Shown piece by piece: positions 41,990-49,796 of a stretch of 64,000 nt of DNA. The translations under genes were made by a program, and so were the position numbers. Origin of the DNA: Bradyrhizobium sp. Y36 (GTDB taxonomy: Bacteria > Pseudomonadota > Alphaproteobacteria > Rhizobiales > Xanthobacteraceae); assembly GCF_002531575.1 (NCBI RefSeq), contig NZ_NWTI01000013.1:1-64000 (forward strand), written 5' to 3'. Each line of letters starts with the position of its first letter. Position 1 is the stretch's first letter. The notes beneath the pieces are model-generated. The model was not told where the DNA came from and searched no databases. It saw only the letters and a list, made by a program, of their open reading frames with translations.

Positions 41990-42829
41990 TTAGTGCGAGA
42001 TCATAACCCAGCACGGTGGCTGGCCAATGACGGTCTTTGTCACACCGCCCCAGACGATCTCGTTCAGACGCGAGTGATGATACGCGCCCATCACGATGGC
42101 GTCCACGTCGTGGGAATTCACGAAGTTTCCCAGGACCTTGCCGATCGAGCTGCCGCGGCCTTTCGCCGTTTCGAACGACGCATGGACACCGTGTTCCCTG
42201 AGATGATCGACCAGAGCGGTTCCGGATTGCACGATCGCGTCGGTCTTGTCGTCCGCCACCGTCACCACGCGGATGGTCGCCGCCGCCTGCAGGATCGGCA
42301 GCGCGTCGCCGATCGCGCGTGCCGCACGCGCGGAGTGATCCCAGGCGATCACGACATTCTCGAATTTGGGCGAAAGCGCGTCCGCAAGATGCTCCGGGCA
42401 TAGCAAGAGCGGTCGGCCGGATCCGAACAGGAAGGCTTCGACGATGCTCTCCGTCCGACTGTCGTGCGGCTTCACGGGGAGCAGCGTGAGATCGCAGAAA
42501 CGGGCGTGCTCGGCCACGACCGCCGCGATCTGGTCCGCCGGCACCTTGCCCGTTCGGCTCTGGGCGCGAATCTTGGCGCGGGACGTCGCACTGGTGAATG
42601 CGTTCAGGAGCTGCTGCATGTCGCTCGGCTCGCGCGATTTGCTGTCTTCCGCGGACTCGCGGTCGTAGGGCAGCAAGACCTTCGGCCGCTCGTACACTTC
42701 TTCCTCGAGCGCGAGCGCCGTGATCCTGGCGCCGAGTTCGGCGGCGACGGTTACGCATTTCTCGATCGCAGCCAGGGCCGGCCCGCGGGGCTGGCCGACA
42801 AGCGGCAGAAAGACGTCCTTGATGGGCAT
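41990..42829 (-). CDS. Tandem universal stress protein
   Basis: 279 residues from ATG 42829 (GGAG upstream) with two UspA folds. The second is clear: VVIAWDHSARAARAIGDALPIL, then VDAIVMGAYHHSRLNEIVWGGVTKTVI, close to the G-2X-G-9X-G(S/T) nucleotide-binding pattern. The first is degenerate (IKDVFLPLVGQPRGPALAAIEKCV). FNR/FixK-dependent tandem Usp proteins are known in anaerobically induced regulons. An FNR-type box is centred 54 bp upstream. Confidence 0.9.
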   Translation of the reverse strand: MPIKDVFLPLVGQPRGPALAAIEKCVTVAAELGARITALALEEEVYERPKVLLPYDRESAEDSKSREPSDMQQLLNAFTSATSRAKIRAQSRTGKVPADQIAAVVAEHARFCDLTLLPVKPHDSRTESIVEAFLFGSGRPLLLCPEHLADALSPKFENVVIAWDHSARAARAIGDALPILQAAATIRVVTVADDKTDAIVQSGTALVDHLREHGVHASFETAKGRGSSIGKVLGNFVNSHDVDAIVMGAYHHSRLNEIVWGGVTKTVIGQPPCWVMISH

Positions 42830-42876
42830 CGGGATTCTCCTTGGCCGCCACAATAGGCCGGCTTTCGTCGAGCCGC

Positions 42877-42890
42877 TTGATCCCTGTCAA
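42877..42890 (-). promoter_or_regulatory. FNR/FixK box for usp-acyl-CoA synthetase
   Basis: TTGATCCCTGTCAA, centred 54-55 bp from the usp start on the minus strand. Confidence 0.8.
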
Positions 42891-42918
42891 GCCAGCGGAA
42901 CTTCGGCCAGAACAGGCG

Positions 42919-42932
42919 TTGACCAGCATCAA
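42919..42932 (+). promoter_or_regulatory. FNR/FixK box for alcohol dehydrogenase operon
   Basis: TTGACCAGCATCAA, centred 68 bp before the alcohol dehydrogenase start; 42 bp from the box serving the divergent gene. Confidence 0.8.
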
Positions 42933-42993
42933 GGACTGGCCGCCCGGTTCTTCTACGGATAATTCAGACGGAGCGGTTGCCCCGGAGAAACTC

Positions 42994-43977
42994 ATGCGTG
43001 CGATGGTGTTGCCCGCCCCACGAACGCGGCTCGAGATAGAGGAGCGGCCCGACCCGATACCCGGCGAGGGTCAGCTCCGGGTGAAGGTCAGCGCCTGCGG
43101 CGTATGCCGAACCGACCTTCATCTCGTCGATGCCGAGCTGCCCAATATCCGCTATCCGATCGTGCCCGGCCACGAGATCGTCGGCCGGGTCGATCTCGTG
43201 GGTCCGAATGTCGCCACGCATGCGCCAGGTGATCGGGTCGGCATTCCCTGGCTCGGCTTCACCTGCGGCCATTGTCGCTTCTGCCGGGACGGCATGGAAA
43301 ACCTGTGTGACGCGCCGCTGTTCACCGGCTACACGCGCGATGGCGGCTATGCGACCCACACCATCGCCGACGCACGCTACGCCTTTCCCCTCGGTGAGGA
43401 AGGCGACGACGTGGAGATTGCCCCTCTGCTGTGCGCGGGGCTGATCGGCTGGCGCTCGCTGGTGCTGGCCGGCCCTGCCGAGCGGCTCGGCCTCTACGGT
43501 TTTGGCGCGGCCGGCCACATCATCGCGCAGGTCGCGCGCTGGCAAGGGCGATCCGTCCATGCATTCACGCGACGCGGCGATGCTGCCGCACAACACCTTG
43601 CCCGACGTCTCGGCGCGGTCTGGGCGGGGGCGTCCGACGAAGTGCCCGACGAGCCGCTCGACGCGGCCATCATCTACGCACCATCTGGCGAACTTGTCCC
43701 GGCCGCGTTGCGCGCGGTCCGCAAAGGCGGTCGCGTCGTATGCGCGGGCATCCACATGACCGATATTCCAGGCTTTCCGTATGACCTGCTCTGGCAGGAA
43801 CGGCAGTTGATCTCGGTCGCCAATCTGACCCGGCAGGACGGCCTGGATTTTCTCAAGATCGCTCCCCAAGCCGGCGTACGCACCGAAACGACGGCATTTC
43901 CGCTTCATCAGGCCAACGACGTCCTGAACATGCTGCGAACCGGTCAAATTCTCGGCGCGGCCGTACTGACGCCCTGA
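42994..43977 (+). CDS. Zinc-dependent alcohol dehydrogenase (AdhA-like)
   Basis: 327 residues from ATG 42994 (GGAG upstream); the longer frame to 42841 would span both FNR boxes and is rejected. Catalytic zinc ligands are in CGVCRTDLH and PGHEIVG, the structural zinc in CGHCRFCRDGMENLC, and an NAD(P) site in GLYGFGAAGHIIAQVA. Likely reduces or oxidises short-chain aldehydes/alcohols under oxygen limitation. First gene of a three-gene operon (ADH, kinase fusion, CHAD) with overlapping stops and starts. Confidence 0.93.
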   Translation: MRAMVLPAPRTRLEIEERPDPIPGEGQLRVKVSACGVCRTDLHLVDAELPNIRYPIVPGHEIVGRVDLVGPNVATHAPGDRVGIPWLGFTCGHCRFCRDGMENLCDAPLFTGYTRDGGYATHTIADARYAFPLGEEGDDVEIAPLLCAGLIGWRSLVLAGPAERLGLYGFGAAGHIIAQVARWQGRSVHAFTRRGDAAAQHLARRLGAVWAGASDEVPDEPLDAAIIYAPSGELVPAALRAVRKGGRVVCAGIHMTDIPGFPYDLLWQERQLISVANLTRQDGLDFLKIAPQAGVRTETTAFPLHQANDVLNMLRTGQILGAAVLTP

Positions 43978-45563
43978 TGGTGCTTTTGGATACTCGTTCC
44001 ATGACGGATGAAATGGCGACCCAGGAGCGGATCTTTCGGACGCTGACCGACCATCCCGGCGTGACGCAGATCAACACGCATGGCGCTGCAGTGTTCCTCG
44101 ACGGGATGCGCGCGCTGAAGATCAAGCGTGCCGTGAAATTTCCCTTCCTCGACTACTCGACGCTCGAGAAACGCAAGGCCGCGTGCGAGGAGGAAATCAG
44201 GATCAACCAGCCGCTGGCGCCGCAGATCTATCATCGTGTCGTCGCGATCACGGAAGAGCCGGATGGGTCGGTGCAGGTTGGCGGTCCCGGCCGGCCGATC
44301 GAGTACGCGGTCGATATGTCGCGTTTCGACGAAAACAGGACGCTGGATCATCTGGCAAAGGCCGGGCCGCTGGATGCGAAGCTGGCCTCTGCGGCCGCCG
44401 ACGCGATTGTGGCTCCGCACAAGGCGGCGGTTCACGCCGACGGAAAAGCATGGGTCTCGTCCATCCCCGCCTTGATCGACGGCAACAGTCACGGCCTGCG
44501 GGCTGGCGGCCGTTTCAACGCTGACGAGATCGACAAGCTCGGCAAGGTGTCGCACGAAGCATTCTTGCGCCTCCGCTCCCTGATCGCGGAGCGCGGCCGT
44601 CGGGGCTTCGTGCGCCGCTGCCACGGCGATCTGCATCTGGCAAACATCGTGCTGCTCGATGACCGGCCCGTGCTGTTCGACGCCATCGAGTTCGATGCGC
44701 GGATGGCAACCGTCGACGTGCTCTACGATCTCGCGTTCACGCTGATGGATCTACTGCACCACAATCAACCCAGCGCCGCCAACATCGTCCTGAACCGCTA
44801 TCTCGCCGCGACCTCTGCCGACAATCTCGACGCGCTCTCGATTCTGCCGCTGTTCATGTCGATACGGGCCGCGATCCGCGCCCAGGTGGCCCTGGCACGG
44901 CTGAAGCCGCCGCATTCCGATGACCCCAGCATCCTCGACGAGGCACGGCGTTACTTCGACCTCGCCAGGACGCTGATCCATCCGGCCACGCCGCGCCTGA
45001 TTGCCGTCGGCGGCTTGTCCGGCACCGGAAAGACGGTTCTGGCGCAGGCGCTCGCGCCCCTCGTCGCACCGCCGCCCGGAGCCGTCGTGCTGCGCAGCGA
45101 CATCGTCCGCAAGCAAATGTTCGGGGTTGAGGACACGCACCGCCTGCCGCCATCCGCCTACACACCGGAGCACACGGCTCGCGTTTATGACAGGCTGATT
45201 CAACTCGCCCGGCGGGTGCTGGCGCAAGGGCATTCGGCGGTTATCGACGGCGTGTTCGCGCGTGAGGACGAACGGGACGCGATCGCCGCACTGGCGCGCG
45301 AGCGCTACGTGCCGCTGAACGGCCTGTTCCTGGTCGCGGACCTCAAGACTCGGCAGATCCGGATCGGAAGCCGCCGGGGCGACGCATCCGACGCCACGCA
45401 AGAGGTTGCCGCGCTGCAAGAGCACTATAATATCGGCCATGTCGGATGGGCGACCGTCGATGCATCCGGGACGCAAGAGCAGACGCTCCAAAACTGCCGG
45501 CACGCGATCGCTGAAGGCAAACAGGGCAATCTGATTGGCGCGGGCAAAGATGGCGCGACCTAG
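43977..45563 (+). CDS. Aminoglycoside-phosphotransferase-like/P-loop kinase fusion protein
   Basis: 528 residues; its ATG shares the last base of the preceding stop. The N-terminal about 340 residues resemble the APH/choline-kinase fold: the catalytic loop RRCHGDLHLANIVLL and metal-binding segment VLFDAIEFDARMATVDVLYDLAFTL. The C-terminal part (from about 340) is a P-loop NTPase with Walker A GGLSGTGKTVLAQ, similar to gluconate/zeta-toxin-like kinases (VVLRSDIVRKQMFG, AVIDGVFAREDERDA). Such fusions are widespread in proteobacteria; the substrate is unknown. An antibiotic-resistance role is unlikely given the FNR-controlled operon. Confidence 0.88.
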   Translation: MVLLDTRSMTDEMATQERIFRTLTDHPGVTQINTHGAAVFLDGMRALKIKRAVKFPFLDYSTLEKRKAACEEEIRINQPLAPQIYHRVVAITEEPDGSVQVGGPGRPIEYAVDMSRFDENRTLDHLAKAGPLDAKLASAAADAIVAPHKAAVHADGKAWVSSIPALIDGNSHGLRAGGRFNADEIDKLGKVSHEAFLRLRSLIAERGRRGFVRRCHGDLHLANIVLLDDRPVLFDAIEFDARMATVDVLYDLAFTLMDLLHHNQPSAANIVLNRYLAATSADNLDALSILPLFMSIRAAIRAQVALARLKPPHSDDPSILDEARRYFDLARTLIHPATPRLIAVGGLSGTGKTVLAQALAPLVAPPPGAVVLRSDIVRKQMFGVEDTHRLPPSAYTPEHTARVYDRLIQLARRVLAQGHSAVIDGVFAREDERDAIAALARERYVPLNGLFLVADLKTRQIRIGSRRGDASDATQEVAALQEHYNIGHVGWATVDASGTQEQTLQNCRHAIAEGKQGNLIGAGKDGAT

Positions 45564-46521
45564 CACGACCTCGACGGCCGCTCGCGCCACGCTGGCGGGG
45601 CGACGAAATGCCCTGCCCGGCCGCCTGAGCCCAGGCATGGCCTGCGATACGGCGTTCCGGATCATCGCGCGCCGTCACCTCGCGGCCGTCCTCGCCCAGC
45701 ATGACGGCACCTGCCGCGGCGATCCCGACGCGCTGCATCAGATCCGGATCGCACTGACGCATCTGCGCACCGCCATCCGCTTCTTCTCGCCGATGGTCGA
45801 CGACGCCCTGCGGCCGGTTGTCTGGACCGAACTGAAATGGCTGAACAGCCAGCTCGGCATGGTCAGGGATCTCGATGTGGCGATCGAGCGGGTTATCGCC
45901 GAGAGCGACGGTGAACTCACAGTGATCGCCGAGCTCCGGCACTGGGACGAGAAACGCGCCGAGAGCCACCGCCTACTGGCACGTGCGCTGCAATCGGCCC
46001 GCTATCGCCGCCTCGTCGAGCAGACTTCGGCCTGGATCGAGAGCGGGCCCTGGTCGACCCGACGCAGCAAGGAAGCCATTCGACTGCGCCGCTCGACGCT
46101 CGCTGAGCATGCGACGGCGAGGCTGACCGAATGGGAGGCGACGCTACTCAAGAAAGCGCGAAAGCTCCGCAAGCTCGACGTCGAAAAGCGCCACAAGCTG
46201 CGACTTCTCAACAAGAGGATGACCTATTCGATCGAGTCGCTCCAGGACCTGTTCGCCGAGGACGCCTTGAAGAAACAGCAGTCCATCCTCAAAAAATTGC
46301 GCAAGGCGCAACGCTCGCTCGGACAACTGAACGACGATGCGCGTGGACAGGCGTTGGCGGCGTCGCTGAACGGCGCCGGCCTCGATGCCAGCCATCGCTT
46401 CCTCGACCGCAAGCGGGAAAAGAAGCTGTTGCGAGCGGCCTCGGCGGCCTACCGCAAACTGGACAAGGCCAGGCCTTTCCGCTCCTCCGATCTCGCGCCG
46501 AATTCCGAGCCGGAAGCTTAG
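45550..46521 (+). CDS. CHAD-domain protein
   Basis: About 323 residues, overlapping the kinase-fusion gene by 14 nt; a TTG at 45535 is an alternative start. The conserved histidine/arginine pattern is RRHLAAVLAQHD..DPDALHQIRIALTHLRTAIRFF, with later KLRLLNKRMTYSIESL and LGQLNDDARG. CHAD domains are alpha-helical, positively charged and bind inorganic polyphosphate. It converges with the PHA synthase gene with 4 bp overlap, so polyphosphate and PHB storage may be linked here. Confidence 0.9.
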   Translation: MARPSTTSTAARATLAGRRNALPGRLSPGMACDTAFRIIARRHLAAVLAQHDGTCRGDPDALHQIRIALTHLRTAIRFFSPMVDDALRPVVWTELKWLNSQLGMVRDLDVAIERVIAESDGELTVIAELRHWDEKRAESHRLLARALQSARYRRLVEQTSAWIESGPWSTRRSKEAIRLRRSTLAEHATARLTEWEATLLKKARKLRKLDVEKRHKLRLLNKRMTYSIESLQDLFAEDALKKQQSILKKLRKAQRSLGQLNDDARGQALAASLNGAGLDASHRFLDRKREKKLLRAASAAYRKLDKARPFRSSDLAPNSEPEA

Positions 46522-48371
46522 GTGTGGACGTAGTCCCCCGGCGCATCGGGCAGTCCCGCAGCGTCTCCAACTCCGATCTGCGGTGGATCGCAGGGCGCGC
46601 CGGAGTGCGCCGCCAGCCATTTGGCCCATTCCGGCCACCACGACCCTTCAACGTGCGGAGCCAGCTTCAGCCATTCGTCCGGACCCACATAGGGTGCGTC
46701 CTCCGCCTTCGTCAGCACCTGGTAGCTGTGGCCGGGCTCCGCTGGAGGCGCAACGACGCCGGCATTGTGGCCGCCGCTGGTCAACAGGAACGTCACGTCG
46801 GCATCGACCTGATAGTGGATCTTGTAGACGGATCGCCACGGCGCCACGTGATCGGCGAGCGTGCCGACCACGAACATCGGCGCGTGAATATCGGACAGCG
46901 AAACACTCCTGCCACCGACGTGATAGCGCCCGCCGGCCAGATCGTTGTCGAGGAACAGCTTGCGCAGATACTCCGAATGCATGCGATACGGCAGCCGCGT
47001 CGCGTCCGCATTCCAGGCCATCAGATCGTTCAGCGGCGCGCCCTCGCCCATCAGATAGTCGTGCGACAGGCGGGACCAGATCAGTTCGTTCGAGCGCAGC
47101 AGCTGAAAGGCACCGGCCATCTGCGTCGTGTCGAGATAACCGCGCTGCCACATCATGTCTTCGAGAAAGGCGACCTGGCTTTCGTTGATGAAGAGCGTCA
47201 GCTCACCGGCCTCGGTGAAGTCGGTCTGGGCGGCAAGGAGCGTGACGGTGCCGAAACGGTCGTCACCGTCGCGCTCCATCGCAGCGGCGGCGATCGACAG
47301 CAAGGTGCCGCCAAGACAATAGCCGAGCGCATGGGTCTTCCGCCCCGGCATGACCTGTCCAATCATGTCCAACGCCGCCATGACGCCGAGCTTGCGATAG
47401 TCGTCGAAGGCGAGATCCCGATCTCTCGCATCCGGATTGCGCCAGGAAATCGCGAACACCGTGAAGCCCTGGCCGGTCAGATATTTGACCAGCGAGTTCT
47501 GCGGCGACAGATCGAGGATGTAGTATTTCATGATCCACGCCGGCACGATCAGGATCGGCTCGGGCCGGACTTGCGCCGTGGTCGGGTGGTACTGAATCAG
47601 CTCGATCAGCTCGTTGCGGTAGACGACCTTGCCGGGTGACGCCGCCACCGTCTTGCCGACCACGAACTGCGCGTCATCCGTCAATTTTGCGTTGGAGAGC
47701 AGGCGCATCAGGTCGCTGCACCAGTTCTGCCAGCCGAAGACGAAATTCTCCCCGCCACTCTGGAACGCCTTCTCCAGAACCTTCGGATTGGTCGCTGCGA
47801 AATTCGACGGCGCCAGCATGTCGAGCGTCTGGCGCATCGAGAACTCGACGATGGCCTCATTGGCATGCGACACGCCGCGCACGCCGGTCGTGGCATCGTG
47901 CCACCACCGCTCGGTGAGCAGGAACGCCTGCGCCAGCAGATTGAACGGCGCGGTCTCCCATTGCGCCCCCCCGAAGCGGCGATCCCGGGGCTGCGGCTGA
48001 ATCACGGACCACGGCTTCTGCTCAGGCGACGTCGCGTGCGCCGCGGCTTCGGCCAGCCGGCCGATGTCGCGCAGCGTGTTGCGGGAAATCTCCATCTGGC
48101 GCTGGGGCGCCGCGGCGAGATGCGAGCTCCAGTCGAGCCAGGCGAGCGACAAGGCCAATGGCGAAATGCCGCCCGTGAATCGCGCTAGCATCGCGTGAAA
48201 CGCACGGTCGAGGGGATATGGCTCCGATACAGGCGAGCGATCGGCGGCAGGTAGCATCCCGTCAAGCTTCTCGGAGCTTATTGTCGGGGCTTCGGGACCC
48301 GCGGCGGGATTGGCAGGGAGAGCCTGGACTGCCGGCTCCTCGGCCCGTGGAAATATCTGCACGACGCTCAT
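46518..48371 (-). CDS. phaC: Class I poly(3-hydroxyalkanoate) synthase
   Basis: 617 residues. The N-terminal PhaC domain (FNLLAQAFLLTERWWHDAT, VVGKTVAASPGKVVYRNELIELIQY) precedes the alpha/beta hydrolase core with the lipase-like box GYCLGG. The catalytic triad is C352, D507 (GTLADHVAPW) and H535 (TSGGHNAG), with the spacing seen in class I synthases. It polymerises 3-hydroxyacyl-CoA into intracellular granules. No phaR/phaP/phaAB are adjacent. An FNR-type box is centred 74 bp upstream, suggesting a low-oxygen paralogue used as an electron/carbon sink. Confidence 0.95.
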   Translation of the reverse strand: MSVVQIFPRAEEPAVQALPANPAAGPEAPTISSEKLDGMLPAADRSPVSEPYPLDRAFHAMLARFTGGISPLALSLAWLDWSSHLAAAPQRQMEISRNTLRDIGRLAEAAAHATSPEQKPWSVIQPQPRDRRFGGAQWETAPFNLLAQAFLLTERWWHDATTGVRGVSHANEAIVEFSMRQTLDMLAPSNFAATNPKVLEKAFQSGGENFVFGWQNWCSDLMRLLSNAKLTDDAQFVVGKTVAASPGKVVYRNELIELIQYHPTTAQVRPEPILIVPAWIMKYYILDLSPQNSLVKYLTGQGFTVFAISWRNPDARDRDLAFDDYRKLGVMAALDMIGQVMPGRKTHALGYCLGGTLLSIAAAAMERDGDDRFGTVTLLAAQTDFTEAGELTLFINESQVAFLEDMMWQRGYLDTTQMAGAFQLLRSNELIWSRLSHDYLMGEGAPLNDLMAWNADATRLPYRMHSEYLRKLFLDNDLAGGRYHVGGRSVSLSDIHAPMFVVGTLADHVAPWRSVYKIHYQVDADVTFLLTSGGHNAGVVAPPAEPGHSYQVLTKAEDAPYVGPDEWLKLAPHVEGSWWPEWAKWLAAHSGAPCDPPQIGVGDAAGLPDAPGDYVHT

Positions 48372-48438
48372 GGCTCAATGGTCCCAAGGGCTGCTGGTCT
48401 ACGTCGGCGGAAGGATATGGCTAGGCTTCCCACAAGCG

Positions 48439-48452
48439 TTGAGCTGCATCAA
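48439..48452 (-). promoter_or_regulatory. FNR/FixK box for phaC
   Basis: TTGAGCTGCATCAA, centred 74 bp upstream of the phaC start. Confidence 0.78.
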
Positions 48453-48502
48453 ATCCAGGCGCGTATCACAATTGCTTCATCAGGACGGACGGGCTCCGTC
48501 CC

Positions 48503-48516
48503 ATTGACCTGAGTCA
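48503..48516 (+). promoter_or_regulatory. FNR/FixK box for CBS-BON gene
   Basis: TTGACCTGAGTCAA, centred 72 bp before the start at 48582; a perfect palindrome apart from the central bases. Confidence 0.8.
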
Positions 48517-48581
48517 AACCGCACCTCGATACCCGGGCTAGTTTTCACGCATTGAAATTCGACAAGCCAGCGGAGTCGTCC

Positions 48582-49310
48582 ATGCGCGCCCACCAGATCA
48601 TGACCCGGTCGGTCATCTCGGTCACCCCCGACACCAGCATCGTGGAGGCGGCGAATATCATGCTGAAGCGGCATGTCAGCGGCCTCACGGTGGTCGACGA
48701 TGCCGGCAAGCTGGTCGGCGTCGTCTCCGAAGGAGATTTCATCCGCCGCAGCGAAATCGGCACCGGGCGCAAGCGCGGACGCTGGCTGCGGTTCATCCTC
48801 GGTCCGGGCAAATCGGCCAGCGATTTCGTCCACGAGCATGGTCGCAAGGTTGCCGAGGTGATGACGGATTCGCCCGTCACCATCACGGAGGATACGGCGC
48901 TCGCCGAGATCGTCGACCTCATGGAGCGCAACAACGTGAAGCGGCTGCCGGTGGTACGCGGCGACAAGGTCGTCGGGATCGTATCGCGGGCCAATCTGCT
49001 GCAGGCGGTGGCTGGGCTTGCGCGCGAAGTGCAGGATCCAACGGCGGACGACGACCACATTCGCAGCCGCATCATCGACACCATGGAGAAGCACGACTGG
49101 TGCCCGTTCGGGCTGAACGTCATCGTCCGCGACGGCATCGTTCACCTCAGCGGCGTCATCACCGAAGAGCGCACGCGGCAGGCCGCGATCGTTGCTGCGG
49201 AGAACGTCGAGGGCGTGAAGAAGGTGCACGACCATCTGTGCTGGGTCGACACCATGTCGGGCATCTACCTGAATTCGCCCGAGGACGACGAACTCTCCAA
49301 GGCGAGCTGA
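48582..49310 (+). CDS. Tandem CBS-domain protein with C-terminal BON domain
   Basis: 242 residues from ATG 48582 (GGAG upstream). CBS1 is MTRSVISVTPDTSIVEAANIM...GLTVVDDAGKLVGVVSEGDF; CBS2 is VMTDSPVTITEDTALAEIVDLM...RLPVVRGDKVVGIVSRANLL. A BON domain follows (about 165-230: LNVIVRDGIVHLSGVITEERTRQAAIVAAENVEGV). CBS pairs sense adenine nucleotides or NAD; BON binds membranes or proteins. It is cytoplasmic and typical of hypoxia-induced alphaproteobacterial sets. Confidence 0.92.
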   Translation: MRAHQIMTRSVISVTPDTSIVEAANIMLKRHVSGLTVVDDAGKLVGVVSEGDFIRRSEIGTGRKRGRWLRFILGPGKSASDFVHEHGRKVAEVMTDSPVTITEDTALAEIVDLMERNNVKRLPVVRGDKVVGIVSRANLLQAVAGLAREVQDPTADDDHIRSRIIDTMEKHDWCPFGLNVIVRDGIVHLSGVITEERTRQAAIVAAENVEGVKKVHDHLCWVDTMSGIYLNSPEDDELSKAS

Positions 49311-49316
49311 CGCGCG

Positions 49317-49781
49317 TCAGCTCGGAATGACGGCGGTGGCCTCGATCTCGACGCGCGCCGCCTTCTCCACGAGGCGCACCACCTGCACCAGCGCCATCGC
49401 GGGGTAATGCGCGCCAAAGATGGCGCGATAGATCTTGCCGAGCTCCTTCAGGTTGGACAAGTACTCGTCCATGTCGACGACGTACCAGGTCAATCGCACG
49501 AGGTGCTCGGGCCGCGCGCCGGCCTCAGCCAGAATCGCGGCGATGTTGCTCAGGGTCTGGCGCACCTGTCCGACGAAACCGTCGGCGAGATGCTCCTCGA
49601 CATCCCAGCCGATCACTCCGCCGGTGACGACGATGCGTCCCTCTGCGGCCATGCCGTTCGCATAGCCCTTCGGCATCGGCCACCCCGACGGCTGGAGCAC
49701 CTGCACCCGCGAACCGGTGTCATCCTCGGCAGCTGTCGACAGCACCGCAAGCTGCGGGCCTTTCGGCGTCATCACGGACAA
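49317..49781 (-). CDS. RidA family enamine/imine deaminase
   Basis: 154 residues of the YjgF/YER057c/UK114 fold: VLQPSGWPMPKGYANGMAAEGRIVVTGGVIGWD, QVRQTLSNIAAILAEAGARPEHLVRLTWYVVD and the C-terminal ALVQVVRLVEKAARVEIEATAV, whose Arg and Glu line the RidA active site. It lies 15 nt downstream of the aryl-CoA ligase gene and is surely co-transcribed with it. The dearomatised product of 2-aminobenzoyl-CoA is an enamine, so a RidA member is a sensible partner for its hydrolysis; this is inference. Confidence 0.9.
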   Translation of the reverse strand: MSVMTPKGPQLAVLSTAAEDDTGSRVQVLQPSGWPMPKGYANGMAAEGRIVVTGGVIGWDVEEHLADGFVGQVRQTLSNIAAILAEAGARPEHLVRLTWYVVDMDEYLSNLKELGKIYRAIFGAHYPAMALVQVVRLVEKAARVEIEATAVIPS

Positions 49782-49796
49782 TGCTTCATCCTTCTC

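Noticed and set aside
42841..42993. N-terminal extension of the alcohol dehydrogenase
   Set aside because: Would cover both FNR boxes and part of the divergent promoter; the ATG at 42994 has a ribosome-binding site and begins the conserved domain.
43977..45563. Antibiotic-resistance aminoglycoside phosphotransferase
   Set aside because: Only the fold is shared; fusion with a P-loop kinase and operon context argue for metabolism.
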